Source: Rivularia sp. MS3 (GTDB taxonomy: Bacteria > Cyanobacteriota > Cyanobacteriia > Cyanobacteriales > Nostocaceae). From it: a stretch of DNA of 64,000 nucleotides. The stretch covers positions 372,001-436,000 of the forward strand of contig JAHCMI010000001.1 of assembly GCA_019192545.1 (NCBI GenBank), written 5' to 3'. A program made the translations under genes and the position numbers. The notes under the pieces are model-generated. The model saw only the letters and a program-made list of their open reading frames with translations, was not told the DNA's origin and made no database searches. Shown piece after piece: positions 27,378 through 37,693 of this stretch; position 1 is the first letter of the stretch, and every line of letters starts with the position of its first letter.

Positions 27378-27992
27378 TTAATCCTCAAAAATTGCCCCTC
27401 GCAACTGCAATTCAACCTTCGTCCGATTAGAAATACCTGTATTCCATCCAAATCGAGCATTTTCAACTGTAGCGCCACTAAAATCAGCATTAGAAAGATT
27501 TGCACCTAGCAAATGAGCATTGCTAAGATTAGCATTATTCAAAATAGCATGAGTAAGATTCGTACCTAATAAAAATGCATCGCTGAGGTTAGCTTCTCGT
27601 AAATCGGCACCTCTGAGAATGCTACCGCTTAAAATGGCTTCTTGTAAATTAGCTTGTTGTAAATCGATACGACGTAAAATTGCCAGACAGAAATTAGCAC
27701 CTTTGAGATTTGCTCCTCGAAGTACGGCAAGACTCAGATTTGCATTGCTAAAATCAAACCCTTCTAAATTATTATTGTTTTCTAAATTGCAGCTTAAATG
27801 GTTTTCTTTCAAACCAGCATCCATTAATTGAGCTTCATTTAAACGTATATAGCTCAAATCCGTACCGCTTAAATCAACACCATTTAAATTAATATCCGTA
27901 AATTTTCTGTCTACCCTAACGTTATGCTCGTCAATCTTGTTAATGTTAGATGCCCTAAACACAAATGGTAGTTGATTGTCAACTGTATTCAT
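27378..27992 (-). CDS. Pentapeptide-repeat protein
   Basis: The 204-residue protein is built from A(D/N)LxX repeats from about residue 35 to 185 (VDLSGTDLSYIRLNEAQLMD, RGANLKGANFCLAILRRIDL, REANLSDAFLLGTNLTHAIL), which form a right-handed quadrilateral beta-helix. One short stretch (ENNNNLEG) breaks the register. No signal peptide, membrane segment or fused enzymatic domain is seen. Such proteins are abundant in cyanobacteria and mostly of unknown role. Confidence 0.9.
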   Translation of the reverse strand: MNTVDNQLPFVFRASNINKIDEHNVRVDRKFTDINLNGVDLSGTDLSYIRLNEAQLMDAGLKENHLSCNLENNNNLEGFDFSNANLSLAVLRGANLKGANFCLAILRRIDLQQANLQEAILSGSILRGADLREANLSDAFLLGTNLTHAILNNANLSNAHLLGANLSNADFSGATVENARFGWNTGISNRTKVELQLRGAIFED

Positions 27993-28351
27993 TCGAGTAT
28001 TTCTGTATGAGTGCTTATAATAGCTTTATCCCCAAGCCATGCCCAACAACCCATTCGGTAGACAGTTTACCTTGCTGTCTCAAAGAAAATGATAAGCAAT
28101 TATTAGTAAACGGAAAGTGAAAAAGATTTATTTCTATACCTAGCAACACTTTCAGTCTTTATAACACCTTTTCACAAGCAAAATAATTATCATAGATTGC
28201 TGTAGATAATAGTAGACAATTTTAAAATCGTCACAATGAGTAAATTTAAGCTGTTGTCACCCAATTTTCATTTAACAGCTACCATTCACTTGATAACTAT
28301 AATAATTATATTTATAACTCCTAATTTCTAACTCCTAACTCTGCTTCCCCC
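27993..28351. other. Intergenic region before dusA
   Basis: About 360 bp of divergent promoter sequence. A small hairpin GACAG ... CTGTC lies at about 28060-28078, and a CTCCTAA-type repeat (28318-28340) ends at the dusA start. No ORF was recognised. Confidence 0.4.
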
Positions 28352-29314
28352 ATGCCTAACCCTTTAAGCATCGCCCCAATGATGGATAGAACAGACCGTC
28401 ATTATAGGTATTTTATGCGTAAAATTACTAGCCGTACTTTGCTGTATACCGAAATGGTAACAAGTGCGGCAATTATGCATGGGGATAAACAGCATTTATT
28501 AGGCTTCTCTGAGGAAGAAAAACCGCTTTCGCTGCAAGTAGGGGGAGATGATCCCGTTGATTTAGCGGAATGCGCTCGTATTGCTGAAGGTATGGGTTAT
28601 GACGAAATCAATTTAAATGTCGGTTGTCCTAGCAGTCGAGTGCAAAGCGGTAATTTTGGCGCTTGTTTAATGGCTAAACCGCAACAGGTAGCTGATTGCG
28701 TTGCAGCAATGATAAATGCTACAAAAATTCCCGTTACCGTCAAGCATCGTATCGGAGTTGATGACTTAGACAGTTACGAGGACATGGTAAATTTCGTTAA
28801 AGTTGTTTCGCAAGCTGGATGTCAGCGATTCACAGTTCATGCTCGTAAAGCTTGGTTACAGGGTTTAAGTCCCAAAGAAAACCGCGATGTTCCGCCACTT
28901 AGATACGAAGATGTGCATCGTTTGAAACAAGATTTTCCCCATTTATTTATTGAAATCAACGGTGGATTTAAAACTTTAACTCAAGTACAGCAGCATTTAC
29001 AGTCAGTTGATGCCGTGATGATTGGACGTGCGGCTTACGATAATCCTTACCTTTTCGCGACCGTAGACAAAGAATTTTATACTGAATCAGCACGGTTTTT
29101 TAACAGACATCAAGTTGTCGAAAATATGTATGACTACATAGACAAATGGACGAGCAAAGGATTGAAATTAAATAAGATTACCAGACACATGCTGCAACTC
29201 TTCGCTGGGAAACCCGGAAGTCGTGCATGGAAGCAGCATATTACCGAAAACTCCTGTCGTTTCGGAGTTGGTTCGGAAGTCGTGCGGCAAGCTTTGGCGA
29301 AAGTTCCGAGATGA
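28352..29314 (+). CDS. dusA: tRNA-dihydrouridine synthase A
   Basis: The 320-residue FMN-dependent barrel shows the Dus signature: SIAPMMDRTDRHYRYFMR at the start, LQVGGDDPVDLAECARIAEG, then INLNVGCPSSRVQSGNFGAC with the catalytic Cys, and VKHRIGVDD. NGGFKTLTQVQQHLQSVDAV and MIGRAAYDNPYLF form the phosphate-binding end. It reduces specific uridines in the tRNA D-loop. It is upstream of pgm in the same direction, but a 160-bp repeat-bearing gap separates them. Confidence 0.95.
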   Translation: MPNPLSIAPMMDRTDRHYRYFMRKITSRTLLYTEMVTSAAIMHGDKQHLLGFSEEEKPLSLQVGGDDPVDLAECARIAEGMGYDEINLNVGCPSSRVQSGNFGACLMAKPQQVADCVAAMINATKIPVTVKHRIGVDDLDSYEDMVNFVKVVSQAGCQRFTVHARKAWLQGLSPKENRDVPPLRYEDVHRLKQDFPHLFIEINGGFKTLTQVQQHLQSVDAVMIGRAAYDNPYLFATVDKEFYTESARFFNRHQVVENMYDYIDKWTSKGLKLNKITRHMLQLFAGKPGSRAWKQHITENSCRFGVGSEVVRQALAKVPR

Positions 29315-29323
29315 GCAAGGGAT

Positions 29324-29440
29324 GGGGAAGAGAGGGAAGAGTGGGAAGAGTGGGAAGAATTCTTTTAACTCCTAACTGATAACTGTTCACTGTTCACTGA
29401 TAACTGTTCACTGGTCGCGGTTCGCTGGTACTTTAATTAG
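29324..29440. repeat. Tandem short repeats between dusA and pgm
   Basis: A block of GGGAAGAGT-type units (29324-29360) is followed by TAACTCC/TGATAAC and GTTCACT seven-base units. The GTTCACT unit is the complement of AGTGAAC-type units near 36121-36152. These are non-coding short tandem repeats typical of heterocystous cyanobacteria. Confidence 0.7.
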
Positions 29441-29474
29441 TATTGGCACTTAATTGGCACTTACAAATTTATAA

Positions 29475-31109
<1,635 letters not shown>

Positions 31110-31416
31110 TTATTAAGTAAGAGATGGACATAGGGAGATGAAGGGCAAAGGTACAAGGGAACAAGGGGAAGTTTAACTTTAACCTTTAACCTTTAACCTT
31201 TGACCTTTAACCTTAATATTCAATTTAGTTAAAAACTTCAAAGCTTGTTGTCGATGCTGGGGAAGATGTAAAGCTTTCATGCAATTTACACGCGAGAAAT
31301 TTGGTTAACTTGTATGCAGCTTTAATAAATGACAAAATTCTGAGGTACAAAAAAATTTTCATGGCTATATCAGCAGCCATGTTCTAACCGATAAATTTTG
31401 TAACATTTTCGACCAA
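31110..31416. other. Repeat-bearing intergenic gap after pgm
   Basis: The gap holds a CTTTAAC seven-base tandem repeat (31172-31213) and a hairpin CATGGCT ... AGCCATG at about 31361-31382 that could terminate the convergent transcripts of pgm and sigF. Nothing coding was seen. Confidence 0.5.
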
Positions 31417-32205
31417 TCATGTGACCGTAGCTACTGCTTGTGGTTGTTGCATTAAACCCATTAAATCATCAATTCCTTTCTGCAAATACCGCGTTACTGT
31501 CATTGGGCTAGTGCCAATTTTTTTCGCTGCATCTTTGCGAGAAAATTCTTTCAAAAATACTAATTCAACAGCCATACGGGGCTTGTCTTCTAACATCCCC
31601 ATAGCTCCATGAAGTTGCTGACGCTCTTCTTCTAAATGCTGTTGAGCCGCAGTTTGGGGACAAGGTAATGCTTCACCTAATGTGATTTGACAATCAATGT
31701 AGTTAACTACTGTTGCATCTAGGCTTAAAGGCATTCTATTTTGAACGGCTAACTTGGTTTCTTGCCATTCTTGCACCGATACTTTCAACTCGCGGGCAAT
31801 TTCTAAATCTTTGGGTTGTCTTCCTAAGATATGCGCTAATTCTTTACGTATTTTCTGACCTTCGTTGTACAGTTCTTGCCAACGACGGGGTATTTTTAAT
31901 AAAGTACTACGGTCTCGTAAGAAGTGCAGCATTTCACCCCGAATATAAGGGACAGCAAAAGAACTAAATGCATATCCTTGAGTAGGATCGAAACGTTCAA
32001 TTGCTCTTATTAAACCGAAGTAACCAATTTGTTCTAAATCTTCATAAGGTTCGTTACATTGATGGCTAAATTTATGAGCCATTTTTCGTACTAAACCACT
32101 ATGCAATTTTACGAGTCTGTTACGAAGTTTAATCGAAGGATTCTGGTGATATAGACATAATAATTCCATACCATCAGACCGGATAGAGGACTGAATTACT
32201 GCCAT
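31417..32205 (-). CDS. sigF: Group 3 RNA polymerase sigma factor (SigF-like)
   Basis: The protein is 262 residues from the ATG at 32205, which has AAAGGAA seven bases upstream; an in-frame ATG 60 bp earlier would add an unrelated 20-residue tail. Region 2 is clear (EDLEQIGYFGLIRAIERFDP, SSFAVPYIRGEMLHFLRD), region 3 contains LGRQPKDLEIARELKVSVQE, and region 4 ends with FSRKDAAKKIGTSPMTVTRY. Region 1.1 is absent, as in sigma B/F/G types. In other cyanobacteria SigF controls pili, motility or envelope genes. No anti-sigma gene lies beside it. Confidence 0.9.
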   Translation of the reverse strand: MAVIQSSIRSDGMELLCLYHQNPSIKLRNRLVKLHSGLVRKMAHKFSHQCNEPYEDLEQIGYFGLIRAIERFDPTQGYAFSSFAVPYIRGEMLHFLRDRSTLLKIPRRWQELYNEGQKIRKELAHILGRQPKDLEIARELKVSVQEWQETKLAVQNRMPLSLDATVVNYIDCQITLGEALPCPQTAAQQHLEEERQQLHGAMGMLEDKPRMAVELVFLKEFSRKDAAKKIGTSPMTVTRYLQKGIDDLMGLMQQPQAVATVT

Positions 32206-32550
32206 ATAATTTCCTTTAGGGACTCTTTTTCCTGTAAAAAACCGAGCCGAGTAAAGTTTTATCAAAGCTGTAATTATTTTCTAAGGTAATCCTTTTTCAC
32301 ACCATTCGTTGTTCTACTGAATTTACAAGGTGCGAGACCCCTTTCATACGTATTTGTACGCATTTTATTAATGTTCATTAATTTGTTTGTATGTCAAGAT
32401 AAATAGCTATTATTGGCTTGGAACTTTGGCTGGACTAAGTTTTGGATTTATTAAATTGTTCTTAAAAGAACCATCTACTCGTCAGGATTTAAATAAATTG
32501 CGTAAAAATAGGAGAAAGAGCAATATCTCAATTAAGAACTTGTTGTAAAT
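32206..32550. other. Divergent promoter region of sigF and the Bax-inhibitor gene
   Basis: About 345 bp without a supported ORF; it must hold promoters for both flanking genes. The frame upstream of the sigF ATG remains open for 20 codons to 32265 but reads as non-homologous leader. No repeats or hairpins of note. Confidence 0.4.
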
Positions 32551-33285
32551 ATGAGTAATACGAGCAATTTCCGAAACGCTATTCGTGACGCAAAAAATCA
32601 AGCCCTTGTGGGACCTAATGTAATTGCTAATGCACTACCTTATGTAGGCGGCGGATTAGTACTTACTGCTTTGGGAACTTACGGTGGACTTGGAGTCATC
32701 CGCAATAATCCTCAAATATTCTTCCCTACTTTTATCGGTGCGGTAATCGTAGAACTAATTTTGTTTTTCGTCGCTCAAAATGTAGCTTCTAAAGGCAATA
32801 AGCAAGTTGCACTACCTTTACTAGCGGCTTACAGTCTATTATCTGGTTACACCCTTAGCGGCTTAGTATTTGTAGCCTTAAGCAGTCAAGGAGTAGGGAT
32901 TCAAGGTATTGGCATTGCTGCTCTCGGTTGTGGAGTCACCTTTATCGCAGCCCGTCAAATTGGTTCCAATCTTTCCGACTCTGACGGAATGGCTTTAACC
33001 AAAACCGTCCGTTTGGGTGTAATTGCTTTAATTGCAGTAATGATTCTGCAACTAGGACTTTCCTTGTTTGGCGTATATACCCCCGGTTGGTTGGAAATCG
33101 GTATCTCTGGCTTGGGTGTATGTTTATTCGCTGGTGCTGCGGTAGTTGACTTCTACGTATTACCCCGTACCTATCAAGATGACGAATATTTACCCGCAGC
33201 ATTATCGATGTACCTTACCTACATCAACTTATTCATCTTTATCTTGCGCCTATTAATTGCGATTAGTGGCGGCGGAAGAGATTAA
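32551..33285 (+). CDS. Bax inhibitor-1 / YccA-family membrane protein
   Basis: The 244-residue product has seven hydrophobic segments starting at about residue 28, with a hydrophilic Asn/Asp-rich N-terminus (MSNTSNFRNAIRDAKNQA). The pattern YVGGGLVLTALGTYGGLG ... YLTYINLFIFILRLLIAISG matches BI-1/YccA proteins, which in bacteria include a calcium-leak channel (BsYetJ) and an FtsH modulator (YccA). A terminator lies 110 bp downstream. The exact role in cyanobacteria is not known to me. Confidence 0.88.
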   Translation: MSNTSNFRNAIRDAKNQALVGPNVIANALPYVGGGLVLTALGTYGGLGVIRNNPQIFFPTFIGAVIVELILFFVAQNVASKGNKQVALPLLAAYSLLSGYTLSGLVFVALSSQGVGIQGIGIAALGCGVTFIAARQIGSNLSDSDGMALTKTVRLGVIALIAVMILQLGLSLFGVYTPGWLEIGISGLGVCLFAGAAVVDFYVLPRTYQDDEYLPAALSMYLTYINLFIFILRLLIAISGGGRD

Positions 33286-33396
33286 AAGAATTAGGAGTTA
33301 GGAGTAGCAAGTAGCAAGTAGCAAGTAGAGAATTAGTCTCCTTGTCTCTCAATCTCCCCTATCCCTCTTCTAAATTATCTAAAACATAATTTATCA

Positions 33397-33422
33397 GGTA
33401 GGCTTCCAGCCTGCCTTTTTTT
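33397..33422 (+). terminator. Rho-independent terminator after the Bax-inhibitor gene
   Basis: The 7-bp stem GGTAGGC / GCCTGCC (one G-U) with loop TTCCA is followed by seven T. Short TAGCAAG repeats (33307-33329) lie between it and the stop codon. Confidence 0.85.
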
Positions 33423-33435
33423 GCCGCAATTTATA

Positions 33436-33518
33436 TCGTAGGGTGCTGTGACGGCTCCGATAAATTTCCAAACATAACAAAATAATTTGATACTGCCGTC
33501 ACGCACCATCTTTTATTT
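33436..33518. repeat. 83-bp MITE-like repeat, left copy
   Basis: It begins TCGTAGGGTGCTGTGACGGC and ends GCCGTCACGCACCATC plus TTTTATT; the two ends are inverted repeats. It matches 34691-34772 with about three differences, in the same orientation. The two copies flank the RF2-like paralogue. A decayed third relative is suggested at 34809-34855 (TTGTCATCACGCAGCATC). Confidence 0.8.
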
Positions 33519-33609
33519 ATGACAATCAAAATACTTAACCTTTAACCTCTAACCTTTAAACTGTATTTGTACTACAATCCATATAACGTGTCTTAAAAAG
33601 AAGAACAAT

Positions 33610-34690
33610 ATGCTGGCACTTTCACTTGTAAAACGCGAAATCGAAACCTTGTCTAAGTTCCTTAGCCAACCCCAACACTGTCTTTGACATCCGTAAAATC
33701 AGTTCAAGAGTTCGGGATTTTGAAAAGCAACTCATCAAACCTGAATTCTGGCAAGACACTGTAATTGCTCGACACTCTCTTCAAGAATTATCTTATTTAA
33801 TATTCTGCGAGCAAGAACAATATCGAGAATTGAAAACCCGCTTATGTGATATCCAAGCAGCTTTACAGCTTCTGGAATCGGAATCTGACGAACAGTTAGA
33901 GCAAGAATTGCAAACTAATTATGAATTCTTAAGCAGCAAACTCAAACATGTTGAAATCATAAGCCTTTTTGATCGAGCTTATGACGACAAAGGAGCATTT
34001 GTGACTATTAAAGCTTGCGATCGCAACATAGATTGCCAAGATTGGGTAGAAATGATCCAAAGAATGTACGCCAACTGGTGCGAGAATCACGATTGCAAGC
34101 TTTGGTTTTTGGATGAATCCATAGGAGAATTTTGCGGATTTAACTATGTGACTTTAGAGATTTCCGCTAATTATGTTTACGGTTATCTCAAATCCGAGCA
34201 AGGAATTCATCAACTAAAGCGAATTTCGCCTTTTCGCAAAAAGCCTGCAATCAAAATTAGTTTTGCAAAGTTAGAAGTTACGCCGATTCTGGATGAGTCG
34301 GTAGATTTTGAGATTCCTATAGAAGATTTGGAAATCACTGGTAAACATTCCCTAAATGGGCGAAGCCTTTGGGTAAGAATCTTACATATTCCTACAGGCA
34401 TTTCCTTTACTGCTAGGAATCAACGTTCCCAATTACAAAATAAGGAAACAGCTTTGGCTGTTGTCAAAAGCAAACTATTCGCACTAATGCAATCTCAAGG
34501 TGTTGTACTTTCGGATGTAAAAAAACCATCTTCTAAAGATGTCGTTAACAACCCAATCCGCGAATACATCTTTCATCCTTACCAAAAAGTCAAAGACTTA
34601 CGTACCAACGTAGAAACAACTGACATTGAAGAAGTAATGAAAGGAAATCTAGATTTGTTTACCAAAGCCTATCTCAAGCAAATGCATTAA
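33610..34690 (+). CDS. RF2 (PrfB) paralogue without GGQ, with its own +1 frameshift site
   Basis: An ATG at 33610 starts 25 codons ending CTT, then TGA at 33685. A +1 shift on CTT-TGA-C restores a frame open to 34690, giving 359 residues when joined (33610-33684 + 33686-34690). The two frames together align end to end with the RF2 gene 320 bp downstream (KREIETLS near the start; FHPYQKVKDLRTNVETTDIE near the end). The stop-codon-recognition tripeptide SPF is kept (206-208). The whole GGQ loop is gone: after DLEIT (239-243) comes GKHSLNGRSLWVRI, about seven residues shorter than RF2 and without any GGQ. The domain-2 motif [10 protein letters not shown] is also changed to CDRNIDCQDW. It could bind the ribosome but should not hydrolyse peptidyl-tRNA. 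Not recognised as any named family. Confidence 0.82.
33673..33688 (+). promoter_or_regulatory. Candidate programmed +1 frameshift site of the RF2 paralogue
   Basis: The sequence CAACACTGTCTTTGAC ends with CTT TGA C, the same slippery codon and stop context as in prfB. Unlike prfB there is no purine-rich, Shine-Dalgarno-like stretch just before CTT, so efficiency may be low. Confidence 0.6.
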
Positions 34691-34772
34691 TCGTAGGGTG
34701 CACTGACGGCTCCGATGAATTTCCAAACATAACAAAATAATTTGATACTGCCGTCACGCACCATCTTTTATT
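34691..34772. repeat. 83-bp MITE-like repeat, right copy
   Basis: TCGTAGGGTGCACTGACGGC ... GCCGTCACGCACCATC, directly abutting the stop codon of the RF2 paralogue (TAA at 34688-34690). It is in the same orientation as the left copy. Confidence 0.8.
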
Positions 34773-34860
34773 AATGCTCCATTCTCAATTCCTAATTTCC
34801 TACAACTCCCAAACACAACGGAATAAATTTAAATTGTCATCACGCAGCATCTTTAATTAA

Positions 34861-34905
34861 AACCCAATGCCCAATCCCCCATGCCCAATGCCCAATGCCC
34901 AATTC
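34861..34905. repeat. CCCAATG seven-base tandem repeat
   Basis: Several units of CCCAATG/CCCAATC with small variations lie in the gap between the RF2 paralogue and prfB. Confidence 0.75.
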
Positions 34906-35012
34906 TTAACTTTTTAAAACGAGAAAAAATTGAATACAATCGCTAGAATCAAAAAGGAATATAAAATACACACAGATTCTAGAAGCATCAAAGCTAATAA
35001 TTACAAACAAAC

Positions 35013-36123
35013 ATGGAAGTTCTAGAAATCAAACGCGAAATCGAAACGCTATCTAATCGCCTGGGTAAAACTCAGGACTATCTTTGACTTACCCGCACTC
35101 AAAGCTAAAATTCAAGATTTAGAACAAATCGCAGCGCAGCCGGAGTTTTGGGAAGATCAAAATAAGGCTCAAGATACTTTGCAGGAGCTTAACGAACTCA
35201 AAGAACATTTGCAACGGTATCATGACTGGCATTCTAGTTTAGAGGATACCAAAGCAGTTGTCGAACTGTTGGAATCCGAAACTGACGAGTCACTACTGAA
35301 CGAAGCTGTATCTAACGTTACAATTCTTGCCCGCGAACTTGACCAGTGGGAGTTACAGCAGTTACTTTCTGGTCCCTACGATAGTAAAGGCGCTTTATTA
35401 ACGATTACAGCCGGTGCTGGCGGTACTGATGCTCAAGACTGGGCGGAAATGATGCTGCGAATGTATACCCGCTGGGGAGAAAGTCACGGTTATAAAGTTA
35501 AAATTACCGATGAATCTGCTGGAGATGAAGCTGGTATAAAGTCGGTAACGTTAGAAATTACTGGACGCTATGCTTACGGCTATTTACGTTCGGAAATGGG
35601 CACCCATCGCTTAGTTAGGATTTCTCCTTTCAATGCTAACGGTAAGCGACAAACCAGTTTTGCTGGAGTAGAAGTTATGCCGCAGATAGATGACAATGTA
35701 GAGTTAGATATCCCCGACAAGGATTTAGAAATTACTACATCTAGGGCAGGCGGTAAAGGCGGACAAAACGTCAACAAAGTGGAAACAGCAGTGCGAATTG
35801 TGCATATTCCGACAAATATAGCGGTGCGATGTACTGAAGAGCGATCGCAATTACAAAACAAAGAAAAAGCCCTTGCCCGTCTTAAAGCAAAGTTATTAGT
35901 TGTAGCTCAAGAACAGCACGCCAAAGAAATCGCCGAAATTCGCGGTGATATGGTAGAAGCGAGTTGGGGGAACCAAATACGCAACTACGTATTTCATCCT
36001 TACCAGATGGTAAAAGACTTGCGTACCAACATCGAAACAACAGCTATAACTGACGTAATGAATGGAGAATTAGATTCTTTTATTCAAGCTTATCTGCGGC
36101 AGGAAAACCAAGTAACCAGTTAA
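35013..36123 (+). CDS. prfB: Peptide chain release factor 2, expressed by +1 frameshift
   Basis: The ATG at 35013 opens a 24-codon leader frame ending CTT (35082-35084) before TGA (35085-35087). Shifting +1 gives 35086-36123, and the joined product is 369 residues. The protein has the RF2 anticodon tripeptide SPF (204-206) and the catalytic loop [17 protein letters not shown] with GGQ at 249-251, plus the ribosome-docking [16 protein letters not shown]. It releases peptides at UGA and UAA. The frameshift lets RF2 control its own amount, as in most bacteria. A conceptual start inside the second frame would wrongly lose about 55 N-terminal residues. Confidence 0.95.
35072..35088 (+). promoter_or_regulatory. 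prfB: Programmed +1 frameshift site of prfB
   Basis: TCAGGACTATCTTTGAC contains the slippery CTT codon followed by TGA C, with AGGA a few bases upstream as a weak Shine-Dalgarno-like stimulator. The arrangement matches the classical RF2 recoding element. Confidence 0.9.
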
Positions 36124-36152
36124 CAGTGAACAGTGAACAGTGAACAGTGAGC
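36121..36152. repeat. GAACAGT seven-base tandem repeat
   Basis: About four units of AACAGTG directly follow the prfB stop codon. The complementary unit GTTCACT is found at 29375-29412. Confidence 0.8.
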
Positions 36153-36307
36153 AATGAAGAAAGGGAATTATTGAAGTGTAATCATTCTTTATGTTTTTCT
36201 GTCTAAGTACTATCTACTGTTCACTGCTCGCTGAAAAAATTGCCAATTTGGCGCTCCATTTCTCAACAATTTGTTACATTGGTAAAAGAGTTTGTTATGA
36301 AATCATT

Positions 36308-36463
36308 ATGAACGATTCTTCTACCAAGGAAGATAAACCCAGTTATACTAAACTGGCTATGCGGAATATGGTGCAAAAGGGTGGCACCTCGCTCAAACAT
36401 TTTGCACTTACTACTGTTGGACTGTTGGCTGTTTTGGTTGGTCTTGCTTATCTAACTCGTTAA
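36308..36463 (+). CDS. DUF3285-type small membrane protein
   Basis: A 51-residue protein from the ATG at 36308 (MNDSSTKEDKPSYTKLAMRN), with a hydrophilic start and one C-terminal membrane helix (HFALTTVGLLAVLVGLAYLT). The frame is open further upstream, but that part overlaps repeat-derived sequence. This short protein is conserved in cyanobacteria just before ybeY, as here, where 14 bp separate the two. The function is unknown. Confidence 0.85.
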   Translation: MNDSSTKEDKPSYTKLAMRNMVQKGGTSLKHFALTTVGLLAVLVGLAYLTR

Positions 36464-36477
36464 CGAAGGGAGATAAA

Positions 36478-37020
36478 GTGAATAAGCAGCTTTGTGTTGA
36501 AGTATACGTGCAGGATAATTTTTATCAATCTTCTCCAGAGAAACCTGTGGAGAATGAAGATGGAGATTTGCTTATTAGTGTAAAAATTTGGGAAACCTGG
36601 TTTTGTAAGTGGATGGATATGATGCAATGTGATATTCCTGCGTCCTCTGCTTACGAAATTGGGTTACGCTTAACTAATGATTCAGAAATTCAAACACTGA
36701 ATTATCAATATCGCAATCAAGATAAGCCCACAGATGTTTTAGCTTTTGCAGCTTTAGAAGTAGATTCTCCACACGTAACAGAAATGGAAACCGAGGATGA
36801 ACCTTTATACCTTGGCGATATTATAGTCTCTGTTGATACTGCTCAAAGACAAGCAATACAGCAAAAACACTCGTTAAATACAGAACTTGCTTGGTTGTCA
36901 TCTCACGGTTTCCTACATTTAATCGGCTGGGATCATCCTGACGAAGAAAGTTTACAGCGAATGCTAGAAAAGCAAGTAATGCTACTGAAGACATTAAGTA
37001 TTGAGGTAGACATAGAATAG
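36478..37020 (+). CDS. ybeY: Endoribonuclease YbeY (16S rRNA 3'-end maturation)
   Basis: The 180-residue protein has the metal-binding signature HGFLHLIGWDHPDEE (three histidines) near the C-terminus and DKPTDVLAFAALE upstream of it, both diagnostic of YbeY. The start is a GTG at 36478 with GAAGGGAG about 10 bp before it. It acts in rRNA maturation and ribosome quality control. Next in line is dgkA, an order common to cyanobacteria and Firmicutes. Confidence 0.95.
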   Translation: MNKQLCVEVYVQDNFYQSSPEKPVENEDGDLLISVKIWETWFCKWMDMMQCDIPASSAYEIGLRLTNDSEIQTLNYQYRNQDKPTDVLAFAALEVDSPHVTEMETEDEPLYLGDIIVSVDTAQRQAIQQKHSLNTELAWLSSHGFLHLIGWDHPDEESLQRMLEKQVMLLKTLSIEVDIE

Positions 37021-37156
37021 ATACGCTTATTAACCGATTTAATTCTGCCTTCAAATTGTCTTTTTAAAATATTTCAGTAGAAAATTATAGAAAGTTGATT
37101 CGACCTTTAAAATTCTGGAAAAATTTGTATCCTACAATTGCAGCAATCATATTTTT

Positions 37157-37618
37157 ATGCCTATGTCCCAGCAAATTTCATCTTCACCCAAAACAAACCG
37201 TTTAGAAACCGTAGTGTCTAAACAACGAGAATTATCCTGGGCAGTTGCCTCTAACTTGTTTGTCAGTTTTAAATATGCTTGGGCTGGAATTACCTATGCT
37301 TTCCAAACTCAGCGCAATTTTCGTATCCACGTATCTGTTTGTGCTTTAGCAATTGGCTTGAGCATTTTTTTACATCTGAAACCGGTAGAAGTAGCGGTTA
37401 TTGCAGTAACTAGCGGTTTAGTTATGGCTTTAGAGTTGCTTAACACTGCGGTTGAGTCTGTTGTTGATTTGACTGTTGAGCAAAAGTATCACGAATTAGC
37501 GAAAATTGCTAAAGATTGTGCTGCTGCTGCGGTATTGATTTCGGCTTTGGTTGCATTATTAGTTGCTGCTATGCTTATATTGCCTCCTTTGTTCGAGTTG
37601 ATTTTATCGTCTTTGTAA
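37157..37618 (+). CDS. dgkA: Diacylglycerol/undecaprenol kinase family membrane protein
   Basis: The 153-residue product has a hydrophilic N-terminus (about 1-55), then three membrane helices. The DgkA active-site region is clear: QRNFRIHVSVCALAIGLSIF for helix 1, ELLNTAVESVVDLTVEQKYH with the catalytic and metal-binding acidic residues, and KIAKDCAAAAVLISAL. It phosphorylates diacylglycerol or undecaprenol in the inner membrane. It follows ybeY by 136 bp; ATGs at 37157 and 37163 are both possible starts. Confidence 0.92.
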   Translation: MPMSQQISSSPKTNRLETVVSKQRELSWAVASNLFVSFKYAWAGITYAFQTQRNFRIHVSVCALAIGLSIFLHLKPVEVAVIAVTSGLVMALELLNTAVESVVDLTVEQKYHELAKIAKDCAAAAVLISALVALLVAAMLILPPLFELILSSL

Positions 37619-37693
37619 ATTTTGCAGTTTACTTTAGCTAATACAGTCGGACAAGTTTGGCATAGCTAGATAAAACTTGGGGGTTTAATCGCT

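Noticed and set aside
33610-34690. Treating the RF2 paralogue simply as a pseudogene because of its in-frame TGA
   Set aside because: The TGA sits at the same CTT-TGA-C site as in prfB, and the frame after it is open over 334 codons with many conserved positions, so a recoded gene is more likely.
34861-34905. Regular short repeats that might be a CRISPR array
   Set aside because: The units are only seven bases long and directly tandem without spacers, and no cas genes are near.
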